DNA of 64,000 nt from Pseudisothecium myosuroides (lineage: Eukaryota > Streptophyta > Bryopsida > Hypnales > Lembophyllaceae), in NCBI GenBank assembly GCA_951799445.1, contig OX637288.1, positions 10,976,501 through 11,040,500 on the forward strand, given 5' to 3'. The position numbers and the translations under genes are program-made. Below the pieces are notes generated by a model, which worked only from the letters and a program-made list of their open reading frames with translations, did no database searches and had not been told where the DNA came from. Below, one piece after another: positions 11,568 through 21,412 of this stretch (position 1 is its first letter; every line of letters begins with the position of its first letter).

Positions 11568-11830
11568 TAGGAATTTCAGCCTTCAAAGGAGCCACTAACT
11601 TTTCAATTTTGATACCCCGCGGTGCAATTATAGAAAGAATTGAAAAAAAATGATTTAAAAAAAAATTAAAAACATTAAAAATTCTGACATGGCCTTGACG
11701 TGACACCAATAGTGACATGTCAGCACCCAAATATTTAAAAATAAAAATAAAAATTTCATTTCTATTTTTTTCCATAATTGCACCTGGGGGGTTCAATACT
11801 CAAGGCCCCTTTGAGGGCTGAAATTTCCTG
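11568..11830. mobile_element. 263-bp MITE with about 60-bp inverted ends
   Basis: The left arm GGAATTTCAGCCTTCAAAGG and the right arm (reverse complement GGAAATTTCAGCCCTCAAAG) continue to a second matching block, GTGCAATTATAG / GTGCAATTATGG. TA lies on both sides, which would fit a Tc1/mariner-type target, but a dinucleotide is weak evidence. The interior is poly(A)-rich and non-coding. Confidence 0.6.
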
Positions 11831-12115
11831 TAATGTCTTTGTGCTCCATGAATTCTTTGATATTGTAGAGTGCAAGAAATTGTTGTCAGCGCCTGCTTGT
11901 AGGCACCGCGGTAGTGGCAACTAAATCCCCTTAAGTAATTGGTACTTTTGGAAGCTAGAATGACCCAATCTTGGTGAATGCCTGTCAGGGTTGTCATATC
12001 GGACGGGCAAACTGGACGGGACGGACGGACGGTCCGGACAGCCCGGACGCCCTTCATTATTGAAAATTTCCAATTGGCAAGTCACTTCACCCTGGTGGTC
12101 CACGCTGGAATCAGG

Positions 12116-12262
12116 TTGCGGACGTAAAAGTCAGGGCGGGGACTTGAACGTCAGGGCGGGGACTTAAACGTCAGGGCGCGGACTTGAACGTCAAGGCAGG
12201 GACGTCAGGTCAAGGCGGGGACTTCAGGGCGGGGACTTGACGTCAGGGCGGGGACGCAGGGG
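12116..12262 (+). repeat. GC-rich minisatellite, about 20-bp unit
   Basis: About seven imperfect copies of GTCAGGGCGGGGACTTGAAC. The same motif recurs at 13735-13815 and, in reverse complement, near 18235-18330, always within the hAT-type element. Confidence 0.8.
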
Positions 12263-12555
12263 CGCAGACGTAGCAGTCCTCCGCCATAGTGGGGGGGAAG
12301 TGAAATTCGTTTTGAACTGGGCCATGGGATTCTTCCTTCCCATGGAGAAGGGGAACCCATTAATGCAGCCAGCCCTTCATTTCAGTTCGAGAATATCTTC
12401 AAGTCAATGGCTTCATTAAGAGGTCCAACCACTTTTTCAATTCAAAGACCATGTATGGAAGCATGTGGCTCCCTTCTTGGTGCCAAACTTCTCCTTCTTG
12501 CCTTCACCAAGCACTTGAGAATTAGGATCCACCCCCCAAAAAGGAGATTTCTGAA
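12262..12555 (+). repeat. Left copy of a 290-bp direct repeat
   Basis: Near-identical to 13823-14117: both carry AGTCCTC, then GTGAAATTCGTTTTGAACT, then CCATGGGATTCTTCCTTCCC. The two copies bracket the 184-bp tandem array, so the whole block may be one duplicated unit. The short open frames shared by the copies lack recognisable content. Confidence 0.8.
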
Positions 12556-12558
12556 AAT

Positions 12559-13480
12559 GAAAATTTTATTTGTGTAATGGGATCCTACAAGGGTTTGGGA
12601 TTGAAATGAAATACTAGTTCCGTTATTTTTTAATTCAAGTTTAACGGTACTCTTTTGTAATGGGGATATTTAAGTATGGTTTGGGGTTGAAAATTTTAAA
12701 TGAAATACTAGCCAAGTTATTTTGAATTCAATCATTCCACTAGAAATATTTATTTGTGTAGTGGGATCCTACGAGGGTTTGGGATTGAAATGAAATACTA
12801 GTTCCGTTATTTTTTAATTCAAGTTTAACGGTACTTTTTTGTAATGGGGATATTTAAGTATGGTTTGAGGTTGAAAATTTTAAATGAAATACTAGCCAAG
12901 TTATTTTGAATTCAATCATTCCACTAGAAATATTTATTTGTGTAATGGGATCCTACAAGGGTTTGGGATTGAAATGAAATACTACTTCCGTTATTTTTTA
13001 ATTCAAGTTCAACGGTAGTCTTTTGTAATGGAGATATTTAAGTATGGTTTGGAATTGAAAAAATTAAATGAAATACTAGTCAAGTTATTTTGAATTCAAT
13101 CATTCCACTAGAAATATTTATTTGTGTAATGGGATCCTACGAGGGTTTGGGATTGAAATGAAATACTACTTCCGTTATTTTTTAATTCAAGTTTAACGGT
13201 ACTCTTTTGTAATGGGGATATTTAAGTATGGTTTGGGATTGAAAATTTTAAATGAAATACTAGCCAAGTTATTTTGAATTCAATCATTTCCACTAGAAAT
13301 ATTTATTTGTGTAATGGGATCCTACGAGGGTTTGGGATTGAAATGAAATACTACTTCCGTTATTTTTTAATTCAAGTTCAACGGTACTCTTTTGTACTGG
13401 AGATATTTAAGTATGGTTTGGGGTTGAAAATTTTAAATGAAATACTAGTCAAGTTATTTTGAATTCAAGCATTCCAAAAT
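12559..13480 (+). repeat. Five tandem copies of a 184-bp unit
   Basis: GGGATCCTAC recurs at about 12579, 12762, 12946, 13131 and 13316, giving a 183-185 bp period. Each unit contains AGGGTTTGGGATTGAAATG and ATATTTAAGTATGGTTTGG. The copies are about 95 percent alike by eye. The length is in the nucleosome-satellite range, but the array is short and sits inside a mobile element. Confidence 0.88.
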
Positions 13481-13499
13481 AATATTTCAAAAATATAAA

Positions 13500-13595
13500 C
13501 TTTTAAATTGAGCAAATTTGTTAGGGTTTTTTTAACTTCAAATTAGGGTCAACACCCAAGTTCGGTGCCTTGGGCATTTAGGGGTTAAGATATTT
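13500..13595 (-). mobile_element. Terminal fragment of the CCCCTAAATGCCC element
   Basis: In reverse complement this reads TTAACCCCTAAATGCCCAAG, then a GTGTTGAC block, then TTTGAAGTTA. That is the left end of the outer TTAA element at 16430-18000. Only about 95 bp is present, so it is a solo end or a truncated insertion. Confidence 0.7.
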
Positions 13596-13734
13596 GTGAG
13601 TTCAAGTTTGTGAATTCGCGTGTTCAACTTTGTCTTGGAGGGAGTCCAAGTTTGTCATGGAGGGAGTTCAAATTTGGCTTGGAGGGAGTTCAGGTCTGCG
13701 CGCTCGGATAAATTTCCACACATACGCCGAGGTC

Positions 13735-14117
13735 AGGGTGCGGACTCCAGGTCAGGGCACGGACGTCAGGGCGGGGACTTCAGGGCGGGGACTTGACGTC
13801 AGGGCGGGGACACAGGGGTGCGGATGTCGCAGTCCTCTGCCATAGTGTGGGGGAGGAAGTGAAATTCGTTTTGAACTCGGCCATGGGATTCTTCCTTCCC
13901 ATGGAGAGGGGGAACCCATTAATGCAGCCAGTCCTTCATTTCAGTTCGAGAATATCTTCAAGTCAATGGCTCCATTAAGAGGTCCAACCACTTTTTCAAT
14001 TCAAAGACCATGTGTGGAAGCATGTGGCTCCCTTCTTGGTGCCAAACTTCTCCTTCTTGCCTTCATCAAGCACTTGAGAATTAGGACTCACCCAAAAAAA
14101 AGGAGATTTCAGAAAAT
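13735..14117 (+). repeat. Right minisatellite and direct-repeat copy
   Basis: It repeats the arrangement at 12116-12555: the GTCAGGGCGGGGAC minisatellite, then the GTGAAATTCG..CCATGGG block, ending in an A-rich AAGGAGATTTC. It diverges after about 14117. Confidence 0.8.
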
Positions 14118-14929
14118 GAAAATTAACTTACACACTTCAATCAAAAAAATTTGAAATTACATGCTACAAGTTTTTGGGTTTATAACGAAAGACAAGGTAC
14201 ACATTTTTTAAAATTCAAGTGGGAGGATGCATTTTCAAATTCTCCAAATATAAACTAAAAGGGTTCACAGTTAAAAAAAAATCAAACACGTCTTATATTT
14301 TTTAGACTTCTAATTGAGTGGGTTAGTTTTTGGTAATGGGGGCTACAAGGGTTTGGAAATTGGAATTCACATCATTAACGTATAACAATGTATTACAATG
14401 TAGTTCAAGGATTTTATTTTTAAAAATAGAGGCTACAAGGATTTGGAAAGGAAACAAAATGCAAGTTCTAGTGGTTTTGAAGCAAGTTGAAGGCTTTAGT
14501 CTTGTTACTAGATGCTACAAGGGTGAAGGGTTTTGATTTCAAATCAAATAGAAGTTATGTTTTGTTTAGTTATAGTTGAAGCCTTTATGGTGTTGGTAAA
14601 TTGTTGTTCCAAGTATTTAAAATTCAAATCAAATACAAGTTAAATGTTATGTGCTTGTACTTCAAGGGCGGCAAGTTGAAGTATGGGTTATAAGGGTTTG
14701 GAAATTCTTTCAAATACAAATTAATATTTTTGGAGGACAACCCTGTTCTGAACAATACATCTGGCTTGTATATTAGAACATTTTATTCTATTGTAGTAAT
14801 TGATTCGAAGAGTATGCATACTTTATCAAGTGAATTCCAAACTGTTTTAATTCACCAAGCTCCCGATAGAGAACGGGTCTGAGTGAGGCAGCGAGCAAGC
14901 CAACAAGGGAAATTCACAATAGGAAAAAA
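14118..14929. repeat. Degenerate TACAAGGGTTTGGA-type repeats
   Basis: Variants of GCTACAAGGGTTTGGAAATT recur around 14340, 14430, 14515 and 14685. They echo the AGGGTTTGGGATTG motif of the 184-bp unit, so this may be an older satellite. No gene is visible. Confidence 0.45.
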
Positions 14930-15328
14930 TATTGTTTGATTGAACAAGGGCCCCCTTTCATTCCCAAAAAAATTACTTGAATTTGGGTCCAATTTAAAAA
15001 AATGTGGTTCATATGAACAAGGGTCCCCCCTTATTGGAAGTTATTGCTTACAAATTCAAAAGGAATTAGTATTTTTTTGCCTACAATGCAAAAAAATATG
15101 GTTCAATTGAACGAGGGCCCCTTTATTGCTTCTTAATGGAGAATGAATTAAACTCATTCGCCTACAAGGAAAGAAATACGGGTCCATGGAGCCAAGTTCC
15201 TCTTTACTTTTAAATTTACAAGAAATTACTCAAATTAGTTTCACTTGACCCCAATACACAAAAATATGGTTTGTTTGTACAAGGGTCCCCTTTCATTCAA
15301 AAATAAATTAGTTCAATTTGACTCCAAT

Positions 15329-16266
15329 TTAACCCCTGAAGGACGAAGGCCTATTTTCAGCCAAAAAACACAGAAAATTGCCATTTCTTTAGCAAAGAGT
15401 AAAAAAAAATTAATTGTTTTTTTTCCACATCTAACCATAGGATCGTACACCTGACTAGTATGAGAATGTATGGAAAAAATTTCAGAATTTTGGACCACAC
15501 AAATTGCAAGAAATCTGCATTTTAAGTGCAAAAAACAAGTTTTTCAGCTCATCGTGGGACTAGATTTTTTGACTTTGAACATTTTAAACTTTTAATTTTT
15601 TGCACTACAAAGTTATGAGCTTTAAATCTTTACAATGAAGAATTGAGTTGAGAGTCTAGCAGAAAAAAGAAAATTCCCCAAAACTTAATTTTTAATATTA
15701 AAAAAATTGTTAAGTAAAAGTAGGTACGAGATAGTAGGAAAATCTAAAATTTTAATATCTTTTATATGGAATTAAAATGCATTAATACCAATGGTGACAT
15801 TGTTCTAGAAAAAAAATCTAAACCAGAAAGAACTCTTTTTTTTTTAATTGTAAAAATTGCATTCAGAAATGAATCCTACAAGTTATTTTTTACAGGAAGA
15901 TGCTCTAAGTGCCTGAAAAATAAGATTGTCTATAACTTTCTCATAACAAATCCAAATGGAATGAATCAAAGCTTCCTAGATAGACAAAAATATAATGTAG
16001 GGCAAAAAAAAAAAAAAAAAAAAAAATTCAAATTCTTGCAAATTTTTTGGGGCTGAAACCCCTCTCCCTTGTTTTGAGCTTATTTGGGCATAACTTTTGT
16101 TCCCAGGCAACCATTGAAAAAAAATAATATTCCCATGAAGCTTATAAGTTTTTCGATCTGCAAAAAAAAAAATCAGGACAAAAATAAAAATTCAGCCCGT
16201 AGGTACCTGCCTAAAATCCCATTTGTCCCCCGAGGCCCGAGGGGACAATGGTCCTTTAGGGATTAA
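15329..16266 (+). mobile_element. TTAA-flanked piggyBac-like element, copy 2
   Basis: The left end TTAACCCCTGAAGGACG and the right end GGTCCTTTAGGGATTAA each differ from the family consensus by one or two bases. The interior matches copy 1. The paralogous empty site at 14994-14997 has one TTAA, which shows that the element and its target duplication are exactly as drawn. A long poly(A) run lies at about 16006-16026. Confidence 0.82.
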
Positions 16267-16429
16267 AAAAATGTGGTTCACGTGAGCACAGGTCCCCCCT
16301 TAATCCCTTATTGCTCATAAATTCGAAAGGAATTATTAGTAGTATTCGAAAGGAATTATTACTAGTAATTTTTTGCCTACAATGCAAAAAAATATGGTTT
16401 CAATTGAATGAGGGCCCCTTTATTGCTTC

Positions 16430-18000
16430 TTAACCCCTAAATGCCCGAGGCACCAAATTTTGGTGTTGACAAAACTTTGAAGTTAAATAAAACCTAACCA
16501 AGTTGCTATTTTTAATAGATTATATTTTTGTAAAATTCTATTTGAAGTCTACTTTTAGTGTCAAGAATCCGATTTTCAAATGATTGATTATGATTTTTCT
16601 ATTCAAGATTTTGTGCAAGGGTACCCATTGTAATCTTGACTTTCCGTAGTGTTGGAGGCTCTTGGAAATGCGCCTCAAATACACTACATCTTGGAGGAAA
16701 ATTCACATTAGAAATTCATTTAAAAAAATTGTAGAGTAGATTTTGAGAAGCCGTAAATTGATTGTGGTTATGCATGTTAGGCCCTTTAACCCCTAAAGTC
16801 CCGTTGTCCCCTCAGGGGACAAAATGGATTTTGGGCAGGCTCCTACGGTCTCAATATTTGTTGTAATTTTCTGAATTTTTTTGAGAAGATAGAGAATCAC
16901 ATTAGCTTTCCGAAAATGTAATTTTTATTTCAATTGGAGCCCAGGAGCAAAAGTTATGGTACAAAACCCCCAAATTTTAGTTCGGCGGGCAGAAAAAAGT
17001 CCTCACAAAAACTTTAAATTAAAATTAAAAAAAAATTGTTTCATATAGATTTTATTTTTATCTACTTCAGAAGCTTTGATTCATTCCATTTGGATTTGTT
17101 GTGCAAAAGTTATGGACAATCTTATTTTTCGGGCAATTAGAGCATCTTCTTGAAAAAATAACTTGTAGGATTCATTTCTGAACTCAATCTTGACAATTTA
17201 AAAAAAAAAAAAGTTTCACAAGGTTAAGATTTCTTGCTAGAACAATCTCACCGTTGAGATTAGTATATTTCAATTCTACCTTAGAGCTATTAATGATTTA
17301 ACTTTTCCTTCAATCTTGAACCTACTTCTACTTAACAATTTTTTAATGAGTGAAAACTAAGTGTTTCTTTTTTGAATTTTTTTCCTTAGATTTTCAGCTC
17401 AATTATTCATTATATAAAATTAGAAATTCAAATTCATTAGAGCAAAAATTTTAAGTTAAGAAGGTTCAAAGCCAAAAAATGAGGTGGACCAAGGTGCAAA
17501 AAACTTGATTCCTTCACTTTAAATGCAAATATCTTGCAATCTACATGGTCAAAGTTTTTGAAATTTCTTCCACACATTCTTACACTAGTCTAGTACAAGA
17601 TCCTACAATTAAATATGCAAAAAAAATATTTAAATTTTCTTTTTGCTCTTTGCTATAGAAATGGCAGTTTTGAGTGTTTTTTGATGGAAAAATGGCCTTG
17701 GGACTTTAGGGGTTAACCTCATATTTTTTTGGTGACCAACTTCTTGGATTCAATATGTAAAAAAAGGATTGAAAGAATTTCTTAGTTTTAACACCGTCAT
17801 GTTCAAACATTATAATCTTTGAATTCATAAGTGATATTCTTGTGTTTTCTTTTCCTACGTGATCTCTAACATGTTTAGTTTGAATTTGTACGGTTACAAT
17901 TAAGAAAAAAGTGATATAATTTATCAAAATGTTGGCCTTTTGTTCGATTTAAAGCAAATTCTTAGAAGTTCAAAACAGGCCTTGGGCATTTAGGGGTTAA
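16430..18000. mobile_element. TTAA-flanked element, CCCCTAAATGCCC type
   Basis: The termini are TTAACCCCTAAATGCCCGAG on the left and the reverse complement (through GGGCATTTAGGGGTTAA) on the right. It shares the first nine bases after TTAA with the CCCCTAAAGG family but has a different interior. Copy 3 of that family (16786-17716) is nested inside, leaving about 640 bp of its own. The single-TTAA empty site at 15133-15136 confirms the boundaries. Confidence 0.8.
16786..17716 (-). mobile_element. TTAA-flanked piggyBac-like element, copy 3
   Basis: It begins TTAACCCCTAAAGTCCCG and ends CGGGACT-like, read as GGGACTTTAGGGGTTAA. It is inverted relative to copies 1 and 2: the block with GCTATAGAAATGGCAG lies at its right end. 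It sits inside the related 16430-18000 element, making a TTAA element nested in a TTAA element. Confidence 0.8.
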
Positions 18001-18479
18001 TGGAGAATGAACTAAATTCATTCGCCTTCAAGGGAAAAAAATACGAGTCCATGGAGCAAGGTTCCTCTTCCTTTACTTTTAAATTCACAAGGAATTAGTT
18101 CCACTCGGCCCCACTGAAAAAAAATATGGTTTGGTTGTACAAGGACCCCCTTCATTAAAAAATAAATTAATTCAATTTGGCTCCGATTTTAAGAAATCGT
18201 CTACTTCCGTCCGCGATCCGACTACTTTTGTCAGCAACTTGACTACTGTCCGCGCCCCGACCCACTCACGTCCCCGCCCTGACTTCCGTCCTCACCCTGG
18301 CAAGATTACGTCCGTGCCCTAAATCCTACTTGGTAGCCACGTGGCGTCAAAATGGCAGCCACATCACTTGTTTTTTCAATTAAAAAAAGTCAACTTTGTG
18401 TTGACCACATCGGACGGGCAAGACCTCTATCGGACGGGCGAACCGGACGTCCGCTCGGTATGACAACCCTGATGCTTGT

Positions 18480-18744
18480 GAAGCAGTTGCGACAAAGCAA
18501 GCGCATGTGGTAGCGAAGTTTTCTTCACTTTCAAAAGTGAATTTTTGTCTTGCACTTTGTCATTGAGAGGTGCATTTCCCTCCCCCCCACATCTTTCAAA
18601 ATGAAGCCTATTGTTTCTTGAATTTCTGTTTTTTTGTAATTGTTCCATCTATTGTTAGGTATATAAATGAAGATTGTCAATTGCCCCACCAATTGCTGTT
18701 AGGATTTTGATGTTGTTGTTTTTCACTTCTTTTGTTTTCTTTAT
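18480..18744. other. Flanking DNA, no supported gene
   Basis: This is the continuation of 11831-11977 once the hAT-type element is removed. A short open frame runs on the minus strand across the joined site, but it has no recognisable domain. Confidence 0.35.
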
Positions 18745-19468
18745 AGGTGAATGTAAGAAACACCTGCCGATTTTGTTGCGTTTTGACAATATTGATGAAT
18801 TTTTTCCTAGAATACTTTAAAATTAGAAAAATAAATTTTAAAAAATAAATTAGATATGGCTATGTATAAACCTTTAAAATAAAGGTATTCACCAAAGGAA
18901 ATGCATAGAAAAATTATCTAAGCAAGAGAACTAGAAAAGTGCCTAATCTCAAGAAAATGGATACTTTGATGTTTTAATTAGTTAAAAACAAGAGAAAAAA
19001 ATAAATACATAGAATGAAAATTGGCCACTTGTAACAACTCTATAAAGATGGTCACTCATTCAAAAAAACTCCAAAATAATATTTTATATGTTACAAAATG
19101 CAAGTAGAAAAAAGCGCACTTTGTGGACTTCCACACCACATACAATTAATTATTTTTAAAATTCCTTTATCAATAGCTACAAGTCTATCAGAAGACCACA
19201 CTCTCCAAATTTCAACTTAAAATTCGTTTTTGGGGTACTAAATAGTACTAAAAACTCCAGATTAGCAAGTGACATAAAATTGAGGGCTATTTTTGGACAA
19301 TAAATTAATTTTGTAAATTACAAAAATTAGGCAAGGTGTAAAATAATCATGAGTACCTTGCCTATGAATCTTGACTCATTTAGAGCCAAAACGCAAAAGT
19401 TATGGCTAAAAAAAAATCAGCACACAAGGTGTGATGCAAAATAGTACAGGTCTTTCTTGCATTCACCC
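18745..19468. mobile_element. TTAT-flanked MITE, GGGTGA family, copy 2
   Basis: The right terminus in reverse complement reads GGGTGAATGCAAGAAAGACC and the left reads AGGTGAATGTAAGAAACACC. TTAT flanks both sides (18741-18744 and 19469-19472). The ends match the 7678-8522 element, and both interiors contain a TAGTACTA-type motif. It is non-coding. Confidence 0.7.
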
Positions 19469-19610
19469 TTATTGTAGACATTTGTGGTTAAGCTTTGCGT
19501 CATCAATTGAAGAGTGAATTCTTGAGGCAGTGAAAGAGTTCCTAGTGCACGGCTGCATTGCTTGGAGGTGTTCACAATTGTCGGCTTCTTCCACTAGCGC
19601 CAGGTGAGTG

Positions 19611-19985
19611 CACTACAAGAAAATGGCCCCAAATGTGACTGCGGGGAAATGACTTCTTATCCATAATGACTAGAAAACAACTCCAGCTCCCTTATTGCAC
19701 CAGCGGCGTTGGCTCCACAGCCTCCGAGTTGTCCTGCAGTCGCAGGCGTGACTGTGGGATGAGGACTTCACGATGTGTACTCTTCATCTGCAGTTTGTCG
19801 TCAACTGCGGCGTCGAACTTCTGACGTGGACTCCTTGAAATCCACCGTATTGCAACCTAGTCGCAGCAAAGTAAAGAGCTGATTGCAGGGGTGACTGCGT
19901 GGCACTTAGAAATGACTCTGTAATGACTACCGACTGACTTCGCAGGGGTCATTTGAAGTCATTCACTATTTTCACAGAAAGAGCT
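19611..19985. repeat. CACTA A left terminus and subterminal repeats
   Basis: After CACTACAAGAAAA come several AATGACT / AGTCATT motifs in both orientations, for example at 19645-19670 and 19910-19960. These are probable transposase-binding sites. Confidence 0.7.
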
Positions 19986-20154
19986 GGAAAGAAGAAGCCA
20001 CCATCTTTACCGGGTACTTCGCGTTATCTTTAGCATGGGCGAGTTATTCTATTTATAAAATAAATAAATTGCAGATTGTTCTCTCTTTCCGTTTTGCCTT
20101 CTTCTTTATGTTCTTCTCCTATTCTTTACTCATTTCACTTTGATTTTTTTTGCA

Positions 20155-20460
20155 CCTATTTTATTTTCCTTTCCCCCCTATTTTTCTCCAATACCTTTTC
20201 CATATTGTGCCCCATTTTTTTCCCCATTTTCTTCCCCATTTTCTTCCCCATTTTTTTCCCCCACTTTTTTCCCATTGTCTTTCCCATTTTTTTCCCCATT
20301 TTTTTTCCCATTTCCTTTCCCATTTTTTGCCCCATCTTTTTTTCCATTTTCTTTCCCATTTCTTTCTCCATTTTTTTCCCCCCATTTTATTCACCATTTT
20401 CTTTCCCATTTTTTCCCACATTTTCTTCCCCCCATTCTCTTCCCCTTCGACCGTCATTCA
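20155..20460 (+). repeat. Pyrimidine-only minisatellite, about 12-bp period
   Basis: About 300 bp of TTTTCTTCCCCA-like units, almost pure C and T on the plus strand. Long open frames run through all plus frames and on the minus strand (repeated Met-Gly-Lys-Lys), but these come from the repeat and are not genes. Such a mirror-like tract can form triplex DNA. Confidence 0.85.
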
Positions 20461-21412
20461 AAAAAACATTGTTGTCATCTTTTAATTTCATATCTTCTTC
20501 GCCATTTTCTACTTTCATCCCACTTTAATTTGAGACCTCTCCAAGAACTTACTTCTGTCATGCTGGATTTCTTAATCTTTTTTTTAGAGAAGAAGAGTCG
20601 ATTCTATATTTTTTGCAATTTCTTTTTCAAAAACTTCTCCTATTCTGTACTTGCCATGTGTTATATGTTGTTCTTTAAATTCCCCTCCACAACTCCCAAA
20701 TTCTATATTCTTTTTTTCCTTCTTCCCATTTAAAAAAAAAAATCAATGTCATCTTTTCCTTTGTCATTTTTCCTTCTTCCCTTCGAATTTTTTTTTAGTT
20801 TTCCATTTTTTGCAAAACTTGTTTCATTAGTGGCCTACGCGTGAATCATTTTTCAAAATGAGTAAGACTTCATTCTCTCTTTCCTTTTCCTCTTCTCTTA
20901 TTTTGGGCTCCTTTGACTTTTAGATTTCTTAATCCATTTTAGTCCCCCTTTTGTCCCCCTTTGAAATTCCTAAAGTAACTCTAGGATAGTTCAAGGTACA
21001 ATTCATGTTCACGATAAAAAATGGACACTCCAAGGAAATCAGCGTGAAGACAGGACGGCATTGTCACAGTCCGATGCGTCGTCGTTCAGTCCTAAACTGA
21101 GGTTTTAGCTACATCGTTGCGTCTCCTCTGCCACTGCATAATGACCTCTACATTACTGATTCATGAGTTCACAATGACTTGCACTACTACCCGCTAACTG
21201 CAGATGCGCCCTACGTACTGTGAGTCACTGTCAGGTACAGAAACAATTGCTTGACATACATTGCAGATGTTTCCAAACTAGTATATACGCTTCTGCCTCT
21301 GAAGAATCAGGTATGCTTGTTCCTAGTAAGATTCGCGGGCTAGAAGGTTCTCTTCTGTAGACAATTCAATTGCACCAACCAAATTCACTGTCTGTGCGGG
21401 AGTTGGAAACCT

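Larger units (their letters stand above)
14930..18190 (+). repeat. Tandem duplication of a 340-bp unit, unit 2 interrupted
   Basis: Unit 1 is about 14930-15267, unit 2 starts at about 15268, and a partial unit 3 starts at about 18128. Unit 2 is split by two TTAA-flanked insertions (15329-16266 and 16430-18000). Unit 1 preserves the two matching empty sites: a single TTAA at 14994-14997 followed by AAAAATGTGG, and a single TTAA at 15133-15136 followed by TGGAGAATGAA. Confidence 0.85.
11986..18471. mobile_element. 6.5-kb hAT-type element without transposase
   Basis: The left end CAGGGTTGTCATATCGG and the right end (reverse complement CAGGGTTGTCATACCGAGCG) are terminal inverted repeats of the hAT kind (CAGGG). 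Eight-bp flanks ATGCCTGT (11978-11985) and ATGCTTGT (18472-18479) match at 7 of 8 positions, as expected of a slightly aged hAT duplication. The subterminal regions on both sides repeat CGGACGGGC. Inside are only satellites, a tandem duplication and TTAA-flanked insertions. No transposase gene is visible, so it would need enzyme supplied in trans. Confidence 0.78.

Noticed and set aside
11831..11985. Minus-strand open segment that continues across the hAT-type insertion site into 18472-18640
   Set aside because: Joining the flanks leaves a frame of under 80 codons with no domain, no clear start context and no splice support.
20076..20733. Long overlapping frames on both strands (up to 197 codons)
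   Set aside because: All result from the pyrimidine minisatellite, which lacks stops in several frames. No real protein composition.
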